This document shows, piece by piece, positions 41,838 to 53,267 of a stretch of DNA of 64,000 bases; the first letter of the stretch is position 1; each line of letters starts with the position of its first letter. The stretch is from Mycobacterium sp. GTDB lineage: Bacteria; Actinomycetota; Actinomycetes; Mycobacteriales; Mycobacteriaceae. Where the stretch lies: assembly GCA_016197405.1 (NCBI GenBank), contig JACPVR010000016.1:62001-126000 (forward strand), in the 5' to 3' direction. The translations under genes were made by a program, and so were the position numbers. A model generated the notes under the pieces. It was given only the letters and a program-made list of their open reading frames with translations, was not told where the DNA came from and searched no databases.

Positions 41838-42746
41838 GTGGCTGACGAGACGTTGCCCGACGAGGTGGCCGCAGAACCCGGATCGGGTATCGAGGTCGTC
41901 CTGGTGACCGGACTCTCCGGTGCCGGACGCGGGACCGCAGCCAAGGTGCTCGAAGACCTGGGCTGGTATGTCGCCGACAACCTGCCGCCCGAGCTCATCG
42001 CGCGGATGGTCGATCTGGGTCTGGCGGCGGGCTCGCGGATCACCCAGCTCGCGGTGGTGATGGACGCCCGCTCCAAGGGTTTCACCGGCGATCTGGACTA
42101 TGTCCGAAACGAACTGGAGACCCGTGACATCACCCCACAGGTGCTGTTCCTGGAGGCCTCCGACGACATCCTGGTGCGCCGTTACGAGCAGAACCGCCGC
42201 AGTCATCCGCTGCAGGGCGATATGACGCTGTCGGAGGGGATCGCCGCCGAGCGGACCATGCTGGCGCCGGTGCGTGCCACCGCCGATCTCGTCGTCGACA
42301 CATCGCTGTTGTCGGTACGTGAACTCCGGGAGAACGTCGAGCGCGCGTTCGGCGCCGAGGCGGTGCCCGGCACCAGCGTCACGGTCGAGTCCTTCGGGTT
42401 CAAGTACGGGCTCCCGATGGACTCCGACATGGTGATGGATGTGCGGTTCCTGCCCAACCCACACTGGGTCGACGAACTGCGTCCGCACACCGGTCAACAT
42501 CCGGCGGTCCGGGACTATGTCCTGGGCCAGCCCGGCGCCGAACGCTTCCTGTCGACCTACCATGAACTCCTCGGGATGACCGTGGACGGCTATCGCCGGG
42601 AGGGGAAGCGCTACATGACGATCGCCATCGGATGCACCGGCGGTAAACACCGCAGTGTGGCGATGGCCGAGGCGCTGGCCGGACGGCTGGCCGCCGACGA
42701 CTCGTTGTCGGTGCGGGTGCTGCACCGCGACCTGGGTCGCGAATGA
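41838..42746 (+). CDS. rapZ: RapZ-family nucleotide-binding protein (YvcJ)
   Basis: The 302-residue P-loop protein hydrolyses nucleotides; E. coli RapZ is an RNA adaptor controlling glucosamine-6-phosphate synthase, but the mycobacterial role is less clear. Walker A is TGLSGAGRGTAAKVL, followed by GWYVADNLPPELI; the C-terminal RNA-binding-like part has IAIGCTGGKHRSVAMAE. GTG 41838 lies 18 nt after the uvrC stop. ATGA overlap with cuvA. The uvrC-rapZ-cuvA-whiA order is widely conserved in Gram-positives. Confidence 0.94.
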   Translation: MADETLPDEVAAEPGSGIEVVLVTGLSGAGRGTAAKVLEDLGWYVADNLPPELIARMVDLGLAAGSRITQLAVVMDARSKGFTGDLDYVRNELETRDITPQVLFLEASDDILVRRYEQNRRSHPLQGDMTLSEGIAAERTMLAPVRATADLVVDTSLLSVRELRENVERAFGAEAVPGTSVTVESFGFKYGLPMDSDMVMDVRFLPNPHWVDELRPHTGQHPAVRDYVLGQPGAERFLSTYHELLGMTVDGYRREGKRYMTIAIGCTGGKHRSVAMAEALAGRLAADDSLSVRVLHRDLGRE

Positions 42747-43828
42747 CGTCCGGGGTAGCGCTGGCCAACAGCAGGCGCATCGTCGCGCTCGGTGGTGGCA
42801 ACGGGTTGTACGCGACGCTGTCGGCCGCCCGTCGCATGACACCGCACGTGACGGCGGTGGTCACTGTCGCCGACGACGGCGGATCCTCCGGCCGGCTGCG
42901 CTCCGAACTCGATATCGTGCCGCCGGGTGATCTGCGAATGGCGTTGGCGGCCTTGGCATCCGACACTCCGCACGGCAGGCTGTGGGCAACCATCATCCAG
43001 CACCGCTTCGGTGGCGACGGCGCGCTGGCGGGCCATCCGATCGGCAATCTGCTGGTGGCCGGACTCACCGAGGTGCTCGCCGATCCGGTCGCCGCACTCG
43101 ACGAGGTGGGCCGCATCCTCGGCGTCAAGGGCCGGGTGCTGCCGATGTGCCCCATCGGGCTGCAGATCGAGGCCGATGTGGCGGGACTGGAATCGGATCC
43201 CCGGATGAGCCGGGTGATCCGCGGCCAGGTGGCGATCGCCAGCACGCCGGGTCAGGTGCGCCGGGTCCGGCTGCTGCCGGGTAATCCACCGGCGACACCA
43301 CAGGCCGTGGACGCCATCATGACCGCCGATCTGGTTGTGCTGGGACCGGGTTCCTGGTTCACCAGCGTCATACCGCATGTGCTGGTGCCGGGGCTGGCGT
43401 CGGCGCTGCGCGCGACGGCGGCACGACGGGCATTGGTGCTCAATCTGACCGACCAGCCGGGGGAGACCGCGGGCTTCTCGGCCGAGCGGCATCTGCACGT
43501 GCTGGCCCAGCACGCACCGGATTTCACGGTGCATGACATCATCGTCGACAGCGCCAGGGTGCCCGGCGAACGTGAGCGCGAACAGTTGCAGCGAACCGCT
43601 GCGATGCTCGATGCCCGCGTTCGGTTTGCTGACGTGTCCAGACCTGGTACACCTTTACATGACCCGGCGAAATTGGCGGCGGCGCTGGAAGGGGTCCGGA
43701 TACGGGGGTCGGCGCCGGCGACTCCGACAGTGCCGACGATGCCGACGACAGCAATGCCCGTGGACGGACCGACGGGCTTGGAGAACTTTGGCGCGAACAG
43801 ACCGAGAGGGGACGATCCGTGGCGATGA
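42743..43828 (+). CDS. cuvA: YvcK/CuvA-family gluconeogenesis and morphogenesis factor
   Basis: The 361-residue CofD-like protein binds UDP-sugars in relatives; mycobacterial CuvA is needed for normal cell shape and growth on some carbon sources. Markers are [51 protein letters not shown] and [19 protein letters not shown]. The last ~40 residues are a low-complexity Ala/Thr/Pro tail. The start overlaps rapZ (ATGA) and the stop overlaps whiA. Confidence 0.94.
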   Translation: MTSGVALANSRRIVALGGGNGLYATLSAARRMTPHVTAVVTVADDGGSSGRLRSELDIVPPGDLRMALAALASDTPHGRLWATIIQHRFGGDGALAGHPIGNLLVAGLTEVLADPVAALDEVGRILGVKGRVLPMCPIGLQIEADVAGLESDPRMSRVIRGQVAIASTPGQVRRVRLLPGNPPATPQAVDAIMTADLVVLGPGSWFTSVIPHVLVPGLASALRATAARRALVLNLTDQPGETAGFSAERHLHVLAQHAPDFTVHDIIVDSARVPGEREREQLQRTAAMLDARVRFADVSRPGTPLHDPAKLAAALEGVRIRGSAPATPTVPTMPTTAMPVDGPTGLENFGANRPRGDDPWR

Positions 43829-44802
43829 CGGCTGAGGTAAAAGACGAACTGAGCCGTCTGGTGGTCAACTCCGTCAGCGCTCGGCGCGCCGAGGTCGCCG
43901 CACTGCTGCGGTTCGCCGGCGGCCTGCACATCGTCTCCGGCCGGGTCATCGTGGAGGCCGAGGTCGATCTCGGCATCATCGCGCGCCGCCTGCGCAAGGA
44001 CATCTTCGATCTGTACGGCTACAGCGCCGTCGTGCATGTGCTGTCGGCGAGCGGTATCCGCAAGAGCACCCGCTATGTCGTGCGCGTCGCCAAGGACGGC
44101 GAGGCGCTGGCCCGCCAGACCGGTCTGCTCGACCTGCGCGGCCGTCCGGTTCGCGGTCTGCCGGCACAGGTGGTCGGCGGCAGCGTCGGCGACGCCGAGG
44201 CGGCGTGGCGTGGTGCGTTCTTGGCACACGGGTCACTGACCGAGCCGGGTCGTTCCTCGGCCCTCGAGGTCAGCTGCCCGGGTCCCGAAGCCGCGTTGGC
44301 ACTGGTCGGGGCCGCGCGACGGCTCGGCGTCAGCGCCAAGGCCCGCGAGGTGCGCGGCGCCGACCGGGTCGTGGTGCGCGACGGCGAGGCCATCGGTGCG
44401 TTGTTGACCCGGATGGGCGCCCAGGACACCCGGTTGACCTGGGAAGAGCGCCGGATGCGTCGCGAGGTGCGGGCGACGGCCAACCGGTTGGCCAACTTCG
44501 ACGATGCCAACCTGCGCCGTTCGGCTCGCGCCGCGGTGGCGGCGTCGGCGCGGGTGGAGCGCGCACTGGAGATCCTGGCCGACACCGTGCCCGATCATCT
44601 GGCCGCGGCAGGAAAGCTGCGCGTCGAGCATCGGCAGGCCTCGCTGGAGGAGCTGGGTCGCCTGGCCGATCCGCCGATGACCAAAGACGCTGTGGCCGGA
44701 CGCATCCGGCGTTTGCTGTCGATGGCCGACCGCAAGGCCAAACAGGACGGCATCCCCGACACCGAGTCCGCCGTCACCCCGGATCTGCTCGAAGACGCCT
44801 GA
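43819..44802 (+). CDS. whiA: WhiA sporulation/cell-division regulator homologue
   Basis: The 327-residue DNA-binding protein combines a LAGLIDADG homing-endonuclease-like N-terminal region (about 90-210, without nuclease residues) and a C-terminal helix-turn-helix (about 225-310; [25 protein letters not shown]). In Streptomyces it acts with WhiB on division genes. GTG 43819 and ATG 43825 are both possible starts; both overlap the cuvA stop. Here gap follows directly, whereas a block of about ten genes lies between them in M. tuberculosis (from memory). Confidence 0.95.
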   Translation: MAMTAEVKDELSRLVVNSVSARRAEVAALLRFAGGLHIVSGRVIVEAEVDLGIIARRLRKDIFDLYGYSAVVHVLSASGIRKSTRYVVRVAKDGEALARQTGLLDLRGRPVRGLPAQVVGGSVGDAEAAWRGAFLAHGSLTEPGRSSALEVSCPGPEAALALVGAARRLGVSAKAREVRGADRVVVRDGEAIGALLTRMGAQDTRLTWEERRMRREVRATANRLANFDDANLRRSARAAVAASARVERALEILADTVPDHLAAAGKLRVEHRQASLEELGRLADPPMTKDAVAGRIRRLLSMADRKAKQDGIPDTESAVTPDLLEDA

Positions 44803-45009
44803 TCGCCCGTCGCGACCCACTCGGGTCGGCCCATCCGGGTTGGCCACGGCAGCAAGACATCTCATAAGCGCACCGCAACCGTCGAACGCACGGGCGGATT
44901 GCGCTGCCAGGGGCTGTGTGACCCGCTTCCCGACGGCCACCGCGGGCGCCCGCGCGACCTCTGGTGCGGCCATTCCTCACCAAGCTGCACAGGCCGACAG
45001 GCACACCAC

Positions 45010-45015
45010 TAGGCT
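45010..45015 (+). promoter_or_regulatory. -10 hexamer of the gap operon
   Basis: TAGGCT would start transcription near 45022, giving a leader of about 50 nt that ends in GGGAGAG, the gap ribosome binding site. The rest of the 44803-45071 spacer shows no gene. Confidence 0.5.
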
Positions 45016-45059
45016 GAACGGCGAGCAGTCCGGGAAGCGACTAGCAGTTCACGACGTAA

Positions 45060-46094
<1,035 letters not shown>

Positions 46095-46108
46095 GCGCCG
46101 GCCGCTCC

Positions 46109-47317
46109 ATGACTGTGAAAACGCTCGACGACCTTCTGGCCGAAGGGGTTTCAGGGCGGGGCGTACTCGTGCGCTCCGACCTGAACGTCCCCCTCGATGA
46201 CGGCAAGATCACCGATCCGGGCCGGATCATCGCCTCGGTGCCGACGCTGAAGGCGCTGTCGGATGCCGGCGCCAAAGTGGTCGTCACCGCGCACCTGGGC
46301 CGCCCGAAGGGTGAACCCGACCCGAAGTTCTCGCTGGCACCGGTGGCCGCTGCCCTCGGTGAACAGCTCGGCAGGCATGTCCAGCTGGCCACCGATGTGG
46401 TCGGCACCGATGCGCTGGCGCGGGCCGAGGGGCTGACCGACGGCGACATCCTGCTGCTGGAGAACATCCGTTTCGACCCGCGCGAGACCAGCAAGGACGC
46501 CGCCGAGCGGGCCAAACTGGCTGCGGAATTGGTCGAACTGGTGGGGGACGACGCAGCGTTCGTCTCCGATGGTTTCGGTGTGGTGCACCGCGAGCAGGCC
46601 TCGGTCTACGACGTCGCCAAACTGCTTCCGCACTACGCGGGCACCCTGGTGGCCGCCGAGGTCAAGGTGCTCGAGCAGCTGACCAGCTCGACCGAGCGGC
46701 CGTATGCCGTGGTGCTCGGCGGGTCGAAGGTCTCGGACAAACTCGCGGTCATCGAGAACCTGGCGCAAAAAGCCGACAGCCTGGTCATCGGTGGCGGTAT
46801 GTGCTTCACATTCCTTGCTGCACAGGGTGTTTCGGTCGGAAGCTCGCTGCTGCAGGAGGAGATGATCGACACCTGCCGCAAGTTGCTGGAGGACTACGGC
46901 GATGTCATCCACCTGCCGGTAGACATCGTCGTCGCGGAGAAGTTCGCGGCCGATTCGCCGCCGGAGACCGTGGCGGCCGACGCCATCCCGGACGGCAAGA
47001 TGGGCCTGGACATCGGCCCGGGTTCGGTCAAACGCTTCACCGCGCTGCTGAGCAATGCCAAGACCATCTTCTGGAACGGCCCGATGGGCGTTTTCGAGTT
47101 CCCAGCGTTCGCGGCGGGGACCAAGGGTGTGGCCGAGGCCATCATCGGTGCGACCGCCAAAGGCGCGTTCAGTGTCGTCGGCGGTGGCGATTCGGCGGCA
47201 GCGGTGCGTCAGCTCGGGCTGCCCGAGGACGGCTTCTCGCATATTTCGACCGGCGGCGGCGCGTCACTGGAATACCTTGAGGGCAAAACGCTGCCCGGTA
47301 TCCAAATCCTTCAGTAA
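46109..47317 (+). CDS. pgk: Phosphoglycerate kinase
   Basis: It transfers phosphate from 1,3-bisphosphoglycerate to ADP. The 402 residues include [16 protein letters not shown], the substrate-binding [15 protein letters not shown], and the nucleotide-binding [11 protein letters not shown] and [21 protein letters not shown] 46109 is chosen over upstream in-frame codons that would overlap gap and add residues foreign to the family. Confidence 0.97.
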   Translation: MTVKTLDDLLAEGVSGRGVLVRSDLNVPLDDGKITDPGRIIASVPTLKALSDAGAKVVVTAHLGRPKGEPDPKFSLAPVAAALGEQLGRHVQLATDVVGTDALARAEGLTDGDILLLENIRFDPRETSKDAAERAKLAAELVELVGDDAAFVSDGFGVVHREQASVYDVAKLLPHYAGTLVAAEVKVLEQLTSSTERPYAVVLGGSKVSDKLAVIENLAQKADSLVIGGGMCFTFLAAQGVSVGSSLLQEEMIDTCRKLLEDYGDVIHLPVDIVVAEKFAADSPPETVAADAIPDGKMGLDIGPGSVKRFTALLSNAKTIFWNGPMGVFEFPAFAAGTKGVAEAIIGATAKGAFSVVGGGDSAAAVRQLGLPEDGFSHISTGGGASLEYLEGKTLPGIQILQ

Positions 47318-47331
47318 CACCTAGGAGTTCT

Positions 47332-48117
47332 GTGTCACGTAAGCCGCTCATTGCGGGCAACTGGAAGATGAACCTCAACCATTTCGAGGCCATCGCCCTG
47401 GTGCAGAAGATCGCGTTCTCGTTGCCGGACAAGTACTTCGACAAGGTCGATGTCACGGTGATCCCACCGTTCACCGACCTGCGCAGTGTGCAGACGCTCG
47501 TCGACGGCGACAAGTTGCGGCTCACCTATGGCGCGCAGGACCTGTCGCAGCACGATTCGGGTGCCTACACCGGCGATATCAGCGGTGCGTTCCTGGCCAA
47601 GCTGGGCTGCACCTTCGTCTGCGTCGGGCATTCCGAGCGGCGCACCTACCACCACGAGGACGACGCGCTGGTGGCAGCCAAGGCCGCCGCCGCGCTCAAG
47701 CACGGTCTGACGCCCATCGTGTGCATCGGTGAGGGGCTGGAGATCCGCGAGGCCGGCAACCACGTCGAGTACAACGTGGAGCAGCTGCGCGGCTCGCTGG
47801 CCGGGCTGAACGCCGAGCAGATCGCGGCCGTCGTCATCGCCTACGAACCGGTGTGGGCGATCGGCACGGGCCGGGTGGCCAGTGCCGCCGACGCCCAGGA
47901 AGTGTGCGCGGCGATCCGGGCCGAGCTGGCCAATATCGCCAGCCCGGAGGTCGCCGCGGGTGTGCGGGTGCTCTACGGCGGGTCGGTCAACGCCAAGAAC
48001 GTCGGCGAGATCGTCGCGCAGAGCGATGTGGACGGCGCACTGGTGGGCGGGGCATCGCTGGACGGCGAGCAGTTCGCGATGCTGTCGGCGATCGCCGCCG
48101 GCGGCCCGCTGCCCTGA
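47332..48117 (+). CDS. tpiA: Triosephosphate isomerase
   Basis: The 261-residue TIM barrel interconverts the triose phosphates. It contains the substrate Asn/Lys in AGNWKMNLN, electrophilic His in CVGHSERR, catalytic Glu in [11 protein letters not shown], and the phosphate loop [12 protein letters not shown] 47332 follows CCTAGGAGTTCT. Third gene of the glycolytic run. Confidence 0.97.
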   Translation: MSRKPLIAGNWKMNLNHFEAIALVQKIAFSLPDKYFDKVDVTVIPPFTDLRSVQTLVDGDKLRLTYGAQDLSQHDSGAYTGDISGAFLAKLGCTFVCVGHSERRTYHHEDDALVAAKAAAALKHGLTPIVCIGEGLEIREAGNHVEYNVEQLRGSLAGLNAEQIAAVVIAYEPVWAIGTGRVASAADAQEVCAAIRAELANIASPEVAAGVRVLYGGSVNAKNVGEIVAQSDVDGALVGGASLDGEQFAMLSAIAAGGPLP

Positions 48118-48125
48118 GCGATTTC

Positions 48126-48173
48126 GGCGTGATTCGCCACGCTCAGCGTGGGTTTTCACGCCCGAATCACGCC
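48126..48173. repeat. Nested palindrome between tpiA and secG
   Basis: The 11-bp outer arms GGCGTGATTCG (48126-48136) and CGAATCACGCC (48163-48173) are perfect complements. Inside lies a second perfect hairpin, CCACGC-TCA-GCGTGG (48137-48151). It differs from the carA-carB/uvrC element. It may be a terminator for gap-pgk-tpiA or another small palindromic repeat family. Confidence 0.65.
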
Positions 48174-48177
48174 CGTG

Positions 48178-48183
48178 TAGGCT
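48178..48183 (+). promoter_or_regulatory. -10 hexamer of leaderless secG
   Basis: TAGGCT lies 7 nt before the secG ATG at 48191, so secG can be transcribed separately from tpiA. Confidence 0.6.
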
Positions 48184-48190
48184 GACCGCC

Positions 48191-48427
48191 ATGGAGTTGA
48201 CCCTTCAAATCATCCTTGTCGTCACCAGCCTGCTGGTGGTGCTGCTGGTGCTGTTGCACCGTGCCAAGGGTGGTGGCCTTTCCACACTGTTCGGTGGCGG
48301 CGTGCAGTCCAGCCTCTCCGGTTCCACCGTGGTGGAGAAGAACCTCGACAGGCTGACGCTGTTCGTCACCGGCATCTGGGTGGTGTCCATCATCGGCATG
48401 GGCCTGCACATCAAGTACGGCACCTAA
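48191..48427 (+). CDS. secG: SecG, preprotein translocase subunit
   Basis: The 78-residue SecYEG component has two transmembrane helices (about 3-22 and 53-73). The conserved loop LHRAKGGGLSTLFGGG is present between them. ATG 48191 is supported by family length and the -10 box upstream. A perfect 34-bp palindrome follows. Confidence 0.95.
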   Translation: MELTLQIILVVTSLLVVLLVLLHRAKGGGLSTLFGGGVQSSLSGSTVVEKNLDRLTLFVTGIWVVSIIGMGLHIKYGT

Positions 48428-48448
48428 CCGAACGACCCCCGACCACGA

Positions 48449-48482
48449 AAACCGCCGTCGCAGCATGCTGCGACGGCGGTTT
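48449..48482 (+). terminator. Perfect 34-bp palindrome after secG
   Basis: Bases 48449-48482 are a fully self-complementary inverted repeat centred between 48465 and 48466 (GCATGC core), folding into a stem of about 15 bp with a minimal loop. It begins with AAA and ends with TTT. It lies 21 nt after the secG stop and 87 nt before the end of the convergent Gly/Pro-rich gene, so it is a likely terminator, possibly in both directions. Confidence 0.8.
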
Positions 48483-48569
48483 GTGCATTGGCGGTATCTG
48501 GCCGGCTGCCACACCGTTCGATCAGGTTGTAGGGCAGTCAGTTTCGTCAGCTCTTGCCGGCTCGACTCC

Positions 48570-49049
48570 TCACATTCCGGCGGTGCCTGGCGGGAACGGA
48601 AACAGTGCCGATCCATCAAGCGGTGGCGGTCCCTGCTGTGGGCCACCCGGTCCTGGGCCGCCGAAGCCGCCCGGGCCCCCTGGCCCGCCTGGCGGGGGTC
48701 CCTGTTGTGGGCCACCGAAGCCGCCCGGCCCACCAAAGCCGCCCGGGCCACCGGGGCCGCCTGGCGGGGGTCCCTGTTGTGGCCCACCAAAGCCGCCTGG
48801 CCCACCAAAGCCGCCTGGCCCGCCGAAGCCGCCTGGCCCGCCGAAGCCGCCTGGCCCGCCCTGCCCGGGTGGCGGCTGTGGTCCCTGCCCCGGTCCTGCG
48901 GGCCCCTGGCCACAAGGTACGCCGGGTGCACACGGCCCCGGTGGCTCTGCTGAGGCGATCGCGGGCAGCAGGCCGCTGAGCGTTGCCGCCAGCGCGGACG
49001 CTGCCACCGCACCGGCGATGAGGCCATGCGGTCGATGGGCGATATACAT
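48570..49049 (-). CDS. Secreted Gly/Pro-rich repeat protein, collagen-like
   Basis: The 159-residue product has a Sec signal peptide (GLIAGAVAASALAATLSGLL, cleavage near IASAEP). The mature part is almost entirely tandem repeats: GGPGGFGG units in runs of up to four, broken by PQQGPPPGGPGGPGGFGG blocks, ending LDGSALFPFPPGTAGM. Only two cysteines are present (CAPGVPC, near the N-terminus). No known enzyme motif. The repeats make the opposite strand open as well, but the signal peptide marks this strand as real. The start codon lies one base after a hairpin that covers the ribosome binding site. Function unknown; a structural envelope role is possible. Confidence 0.8.
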   Translation of the reverse strand: MYIAHRPHGLIAGAVAASALAATLSGLLPAIASAEPPGPCAPGVPCGQGPAGPGQGPQPPPGQGGPGGFGGPGGFGGPGGFGGPGGFGGPQQGPPPGGPGGPGGFGGPGGFGGPQQGPPPGGPGGPGGFGGPGPGGPQQGPPPLDGSALFPFPPGTAGM

Positions 49050-49074
49050 ATTCGGTCCTTTCGTAGGACCGAAT
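49050..49074 (-). promoter_or_regulatory. Hairpin sequestering the ribosome binding site of the Gly/Pro-rich gene
   Basis: On the minus strand a perfect 9-bp inverted repeat (ATTCGGTCC and GGACCGAAT, 7-nt loop TACGAAA) ends directly before the ATG. The AAAGGA Shine-Dalgarno bases lie partly in the loop and partly in the second arm. Folding would limit ribosome access. As DNA it could instead be a repressor operator. Confidence 0.6.
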
Positions 49075-49252
49075 CATGTTGCTGCTGGTGCTGTAGGTAC
49101 AGGCTTTTCACCGGCTTCAAACAAGACGCCTAACTTCTACATAGCTGTCTGCTAGCTGCCGCGGACGCCGTCGGCGGGGTGCGTTCGAGCAGGCCACGGC
49201 GCCAACATGCCGGATCAGGCCATGTCGCCATGCGCCGTCTCTGTGGTGCGTC

Positions 49253-49258
49253 GATAAT
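49253..49258 (+). promoter_or_regulatory. -10 hexamer of leaderless ppc
   Basis: GATAAT lies 6 nt before the ATG at 49265 without a Shine-Dalgarno sequence. Confidence 0.5.
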
Positions 49259-49264
49259 TGAGCA

Positions 49265-52060
49265 ATGCCCGACGCACCTGATACCGCCCTGGAACCGATC
49301 GGCGCGGTACGGCGCACCCAGGTTGGCCGCGAAGCCACCGAGCCGATGCGCGAAGACATCAGACTGCTGGGCGCGATGCTCGGCGACACCGTCCGCGAAC
49401 AGAACGGTGACGATGTTTTCGACCTGGTGGAACGCGCCCGGGTGGAGTCGTTCCGGGTGCGGCGCTCCGAGATCGACCGCAGCGAGCTTGCTCAGCTCTT
49501 CGACGGTATCGAGGCCAAGGCCGCCATCCCGGTGATCCGGGCCTTCACGCATTTCGCGCTGCTGGCCAACGTCGCCGAGGACATCCACCGCGAACGCCGC
49601 CGTGCCATCCACGTCGCCAATGGCGAACCGCCACAGAACAGCAGCCTGGCCGCCACTTACGAAAAGCTCGACGCGGCCGACCTGGACGCCGCGACCGTCG
49701 CCGACGCGCTCACTGGCGCGCTGGTGGCGCCGGTCATCACCGCACACCCCACCGAGACCCGCAGGCGCACCGTATTCGACACCCAGCACCGCATCACCGA
49801 GCTGATGCGCCTGCGCGCCTCCGGCCACACCCGCACCGACGACGGCGCCGGCATCGAGCTGGAGTTGCGCCGCCAGATTCTGATGCTGTGGCAGACGGCA
49901 CTGATCCGGTTGTCCCGGTTGAAGATTCAGGACGAGATCGAGACCGGTCTGCGCTACTACCCGTCGGCATTCTTGGAGGTCATCCCGCAGGTCAACGCCG
50001 AGGTCCGCTCGGCGTTGCAGGCGCGCTGGCCCGACGCCGAGCTGCTGGCGCAGCCGATCCTGCGTCCGGGCTCGTGGATCGGTGGCGACCGCGACGGTAA
50101 CCCCAACGTCACCGCCGAGGTGGTCCGGCTGGCCACCGGTAGCGCCGCCTATACCGCCTTCACGCACTACTTCAGCGAGCTGACCGCCCTGGAGGAAGAG
50201 CTGTCGATGTCGGCCCGGCTGGTCCAGGTCACCGAGGAACTGGTGACACTCGCCGATGTGTGCCGCGAACCGGCCCGCGCCGACGAGCCCTACCGCCGCG
50301 CACTGCGCGGTATCCACGGCCGGCTCACCGCGACGGCCCGCGACATCCTGGACCGCCAGCCCGAGCACGAACTCGACCTGGGGCTGCCCGCCTACACCAC
50401 ACCCGCTGAGCTGCTCGCCGACCTCGACATCGTCGACACCTCGTTGCGCGTCAACGGAAGCGCTCTGCTCGCCGAAGACCGGCTGGGACGGTTGCGGGAA
50501 GCGGTGCGGGTCTTCGGTTTCCACCTTTCCGGCCTGGACATGCGGCAGAACTCCGACGTCCACGAGGAAGTCGTCGCCGAACTGCTGGCCTGGGCCGGGG
50601 TGCACCCCGACTACGCGTCGCTGCCCGAGGACGAGCGGGTGGCACTGCTCACCGCCGAACTCGGCACCCGCCGCCCGCTCATCGGTGAGGGCGCCGAACT
50701 GTCCGAGCTGGCCCGCAAGGAACTCGACATCGTGATCGCCGCGGCACGGGCGGTGCGGGTCTTCGGTCCGGACGCGGTACCCAACTACATCATCTCGATG
50801 TGCCAGTCGGTGTCGGACATGTTGGAGGCCGCCCTGCTGCTCAAGGAGGCCGGTCTGCTGGACGCCTCCGCCGAAGCGCCGTACGCGCCGGTCGGTGTGG
50901 TGCCGCTCTTCGAGACCATCGACGATCTGCAACGCGGCGCCGACATCATGGAACAGGTGCTGGCGCTCCCGCTGTACCGGCGCATCGTCGCGGCCCGCGG
51001 CGAAAGCCAGGAGGTCATGCTCGGCTACTCCGACTCCAACAAGGACGGCGGCTACCTGGCGGCCAACTGGGCGCTCTACCGGGCCGAGCTCGAACTCGTC
51101 GAGATGGCGCGGCGCAACGGAATCCGGCTGCGGCTCTTCCACGGTCGCGGCGGCACCGTCGGCCGTGGCGGCGGACCCAGCTATGACGCCATCCTGGCGC
51201 AGCCGCCCGGCGCGGTGAAAGGCTCGCTGCGGATCACCGAACAGGGCGAGGTGATCGCGGCCAAGTACGCCGAACCGCGGATCGCGCACCGCAACCTGGA
51301 GACGCTGCTGGCCGCGACCCTGGAATCGACCCTGCTCGACACCGAAGGGTTGGGGGAGTTCGCCGAAACGGCGTATGCCGTGCTCGACGACCTGGCCGCC
51401 CGCGCGCAACGGGCCTACGCCGAATTGGTGCACGAGACACCGGGTTTCGTCGAGTACTTCAAGGCATCCACCCCGGTCAGCGAGATCGGCGCACTCAACA
51501 TCGGCAGCCGCCCCACCTCGCGTAAACCCACCACCGCGATATCGGACCTGCGGGCCATCCCCTGGGTGCTGGCCTGGAGCCAGTCGCGGGTGATGCTGCC
51601 CGGCTGGTACGGCACCGGTACCGCGTTCGCCGACTATGTCGCCGAGGGTGACGGCCGCCTGGAGATCCTGCAGGACCTCTACCGGCGCTGGCCATTCTTC
51701 GCCTCGGTGCTGTCGAACATGGCGCAGGTGCTGGCCAAATCGGATATGGGCCTGGCGGCCCGCTATTCCGAGCTGGTCGAGGACACCGAGCTGCGGGCCC
51801 GGGTCTTCGACAAGATCCTGGCCGAACACGACCGCACCATCGCGATGCTCAAACAGATCACCGGGCAGGACGATCTGTTGGCCGACAACCCGGCACTGGC
51901 CCGGTCGGTGTTCAACCGCTTCCCGTACCTGGAACCGCTCAACCACCTCCAGGTCGAACTGCTGCGCCGCTACCGTTCCGGTGACGAGGACGAGTTGGTG
52001 CAGCGCGGAATCCTGCTGACCATGAGCGGTTTGGCCACCGCGCTGCGCAACAGCGGCTAG
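49265..52060 (+). CDS. ppc: Phosphoenolpyruvate carboxylase
   Basis: It makes oxaloacetate from PEP and bicarbonate, the main anaplerotic step. The 931 residues carry all signatures: [12 protein letters not shown] with catalytic His, [30 protein letters not shown], the glycine loop [19 protein letters not shown], and the regulatory-site region RPTSRKP. The gene is present in several mycobacteria but, from memory, absent from M. tuberculosis. It lies downstream of the gap-pgk-tpiA-secG run and converges on a small conserved gene 12 bp away. Confidence 0.97.
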   Translation: MPDAPDTALEPIGAVRRTQVGREATEPMREDIRLLGAMLGDTVREQNGDDVFDLVERARVESFRVRRSEIDRSELAQLFDGIEAKAAIPVIRAFTHFALLANVAEDIHRERRRAIHVANGEPPQNSSLAATYEKLDAADLDAATVADALTGALVAPVITAHPTETRRRTVFDTQHRITELMRLRASGHTRTDDGAGIELELRRQILMLWQTALIRLSRLKIQDEIETGLRYYPSAFLEVIPQVNAEVRSALQARWPDAELLAQPILRPGSWIGGDRDGNPNVTAEVVRLATGSAAYTAFTHYFSELTALEEELSMSARLVQVTEELVTLADVCREPARADEPYRRALRGIHGRLTATARDILDRQPEHELDLGLPAYTTPAELLADLDIVDTSLRVNGSALLAEDRLGRLREAVRVFGFHLSGLDMRQNSDVHEEVVAELLAWAGVHPDYASLPEDERVALLTAELGTRRPLIGEGAELSELARKELDIVIAAARAVRVFGPDAVPNYIISMCQSVSDMLEAALLLKEAGLLDASAEAPYAPVGVVPLFETIDDLQRGADIMEQVLALPLYRRIVAARGESQEVMLGYSDSNKDGGYLAANWALYRAELELVEMARRNGIRLRLFHGRGGTVGRGGGPSYDAILAQPPGAVKGSLRITEQGEVIAAKYAEPRIAHRNLETLLAATLESTLLDTEGLGEFAETAYAVLDDLAARAQRAYAELVHETPGFVEYFKASTPVSEIGALNIGSRPTSRKPTTAISDLRAIPWVLAWSQSRVMLPGWYGTGTAFADYVAEGDGRLEILQDLYRRWPFFASVLSNMAQVLAKSDMGLAARYSELVEDTELRARVFDKILAEHDRTIAMLKQITGQDDLLADNPALARSVFNRFPYLEPLNHLQVELLRRYRSGDEDELVQRGILLTMSGLATALRNSG

Positions 52061-52072
52061 CCAGCCTCAGAC

Positions 52073-52459
52073 CTACAAGCCGGCGCGGTTGCGCACGGCG
52101 CTGACCACACCACGCACCGCCTGTTCGGTGGCCGCGATGGGGGAGACCACGGCCTCGCCGACACCGACGATGCGTTCGACACGCTCGACGATGCCCTCCA
52201 GCCGGTCGACCACCGCGAACAGTCGCGGCGCCAGCTCGTCGATGCGGCTGATGGTGGCGTTGAAGCGCTCCAGCGTCGCGTCCAGGCCGTCGGTCGAATT
52301 GTTCAGATCGTCGAGGGTGTCGGTGAGACCGGCCAGCAGCGTGTCGACCTGGCCCACCGTCACATCGGCGTTCAGCGCCGCCTGAGCCAGCGTCTTGAGT
52401 CGTTGCTGGGCCGGTCTGGGCCGCGGGGTACGCGTCGCTGGTTCTTCGCTGTCTGGCAT
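52073..52459 (-). CDS. Conserved hypothetical protein, Rv1444c-type
   Basis: The 128-residue protein is highly helical with heptad-like spacing (DTLLAGLTDTLDDLNNSTDG, then TLERFNATISRIDELAPRL), suggesting a coiled coil. A short hydrophobic stretch follows and a basic C-terminus ends VRNRAGL. ATG 52459 (MPDSEEPATRT) is chosen because the longer frame is Arg-rich and overlaps pgl. It is the last gene of the pentose phosphate operon direction, 67 nt after pgl, matching Rv1444c in M. tuberculosis. No function is known. Confidence 0.75.
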   Translation of the reverse strand: MPDSEEPATRTPRPRPAQQRLKTLAQAALNADVTVGQVDTLLAGLTDTLDDLNNSTDGLDATLERFNATISRIDELAPRLFAVVDRLEGIVERVERIVGVGEAVVSPIAATEQAVRGVVSAVRNRAGL

Positions 52460-52526
52460 GGCTGCCAGTATGACCGGTCGCCTGCGGCGCAGCGGCCGGT
52501 TTGCCGGTCCGGCGGGTCGACGGCGC

Positions 52527-53267
52527 CTACAGCGCCGAAGCCGCCTCGTTGTCGAGCAGCCAGACGGTCTTCTCCAGACCGACCGCGCCGGCTGCCGGGA
52601 CCTCGACGGGCGCCGCGCCGCCGATGGCCGCAGCCACCGCATCGGCCTTGGCCGCACCCGAGACCACCAGCCACACCTCGCGTGAACGCTGCACCGCGGG
52701 CAGCGTCAACGTGATGCGCCGCGGCGGCGGCTTGGGGGAGTCCTCGACGCCGATGACCATGCGATTCTGCTCCAGAACCGCCGCGGTGTTCGGGAAGAGC
52801 GAATTGACATGGCCCTCGCCGCCCATCCCGAGCAGATGCACGTCGAAATGCGGTGTCGGCTCGCCTGCCGGCGCCTGCGCGGCCAGCACATGCTCGTAGG
52901 CCAGGGCGGCGGCGTCGATATCGGCACCGAATTCACCGTCGGAGGCGGCCATCCGGTGCACGTTGCCGCTGGGGATGTCGATACCGGCCAGCAGTGCCTC
53001 GTAGGCCTGCTTGTCGTTGCGCTCGTCATCGCCCTCGGGCAGATAACGCTCGTCGCCCCAGTACAGGTGGACCGCGGACCAATCGATGTCGAGTCCGTAT
53101 TCGGCGACGTGGCGCAACAACGCGATACCGCCGGTGCCCCCGGTGAGCACGATGTGGACCACACCCCGGGTCGTGATCGCCGAGGTGATGGCGCCGACCA
53201 GCCGGGAACCGGCAGCGGTCGCCAATTCGGCTGCGTCGACGTACTTCTCGATGATCGTCTCGGTCAT
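52527..53267 (-). CDS. pgl: 6-phosphogluconolactonase
   Basis: It hydrolyses 6-phosphogluconolactone, second step of the oxidative pentose phosphate pathway. The 246 residues contain [34 protein letters not shown] and [18 protein letters not shown], the family active-site segments. Its ATG overlaps the opcA stop by 4 nt. Confidence 0.95.
   Translation of the reverse strand: MTETIIEKYVDAAELATAAGSRLVGAITSAITTRGVVHIVLTGGTGGIALLRHVAEYGLDIDWSAVHLYWGDERYLPEGDDERNDKQAYEALLAGIDIPSGNVHRMAASDGEFGADIDAAALAYEHVLAAQAPAGEPTPHFDVHLLGMGGEGHVNSLFPNTAAVLEQNRMVIGVEDSPKPPPRRITLTLPAVQRSREVWLVVSGAAKADAVAAAIGGAAPVEVPAAGAVGLEKTVWLLDNEAASAL

Noticed and set aside
48481..49155. Plus-strand Pro-rich open frame opposite the Gly/Pro-rich gene
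   Set aside because: It mirrors the repeat (GGC/CCG symmetry) and lacks a signal peptide; the minus-strand product has one, with a ribosome binding site.
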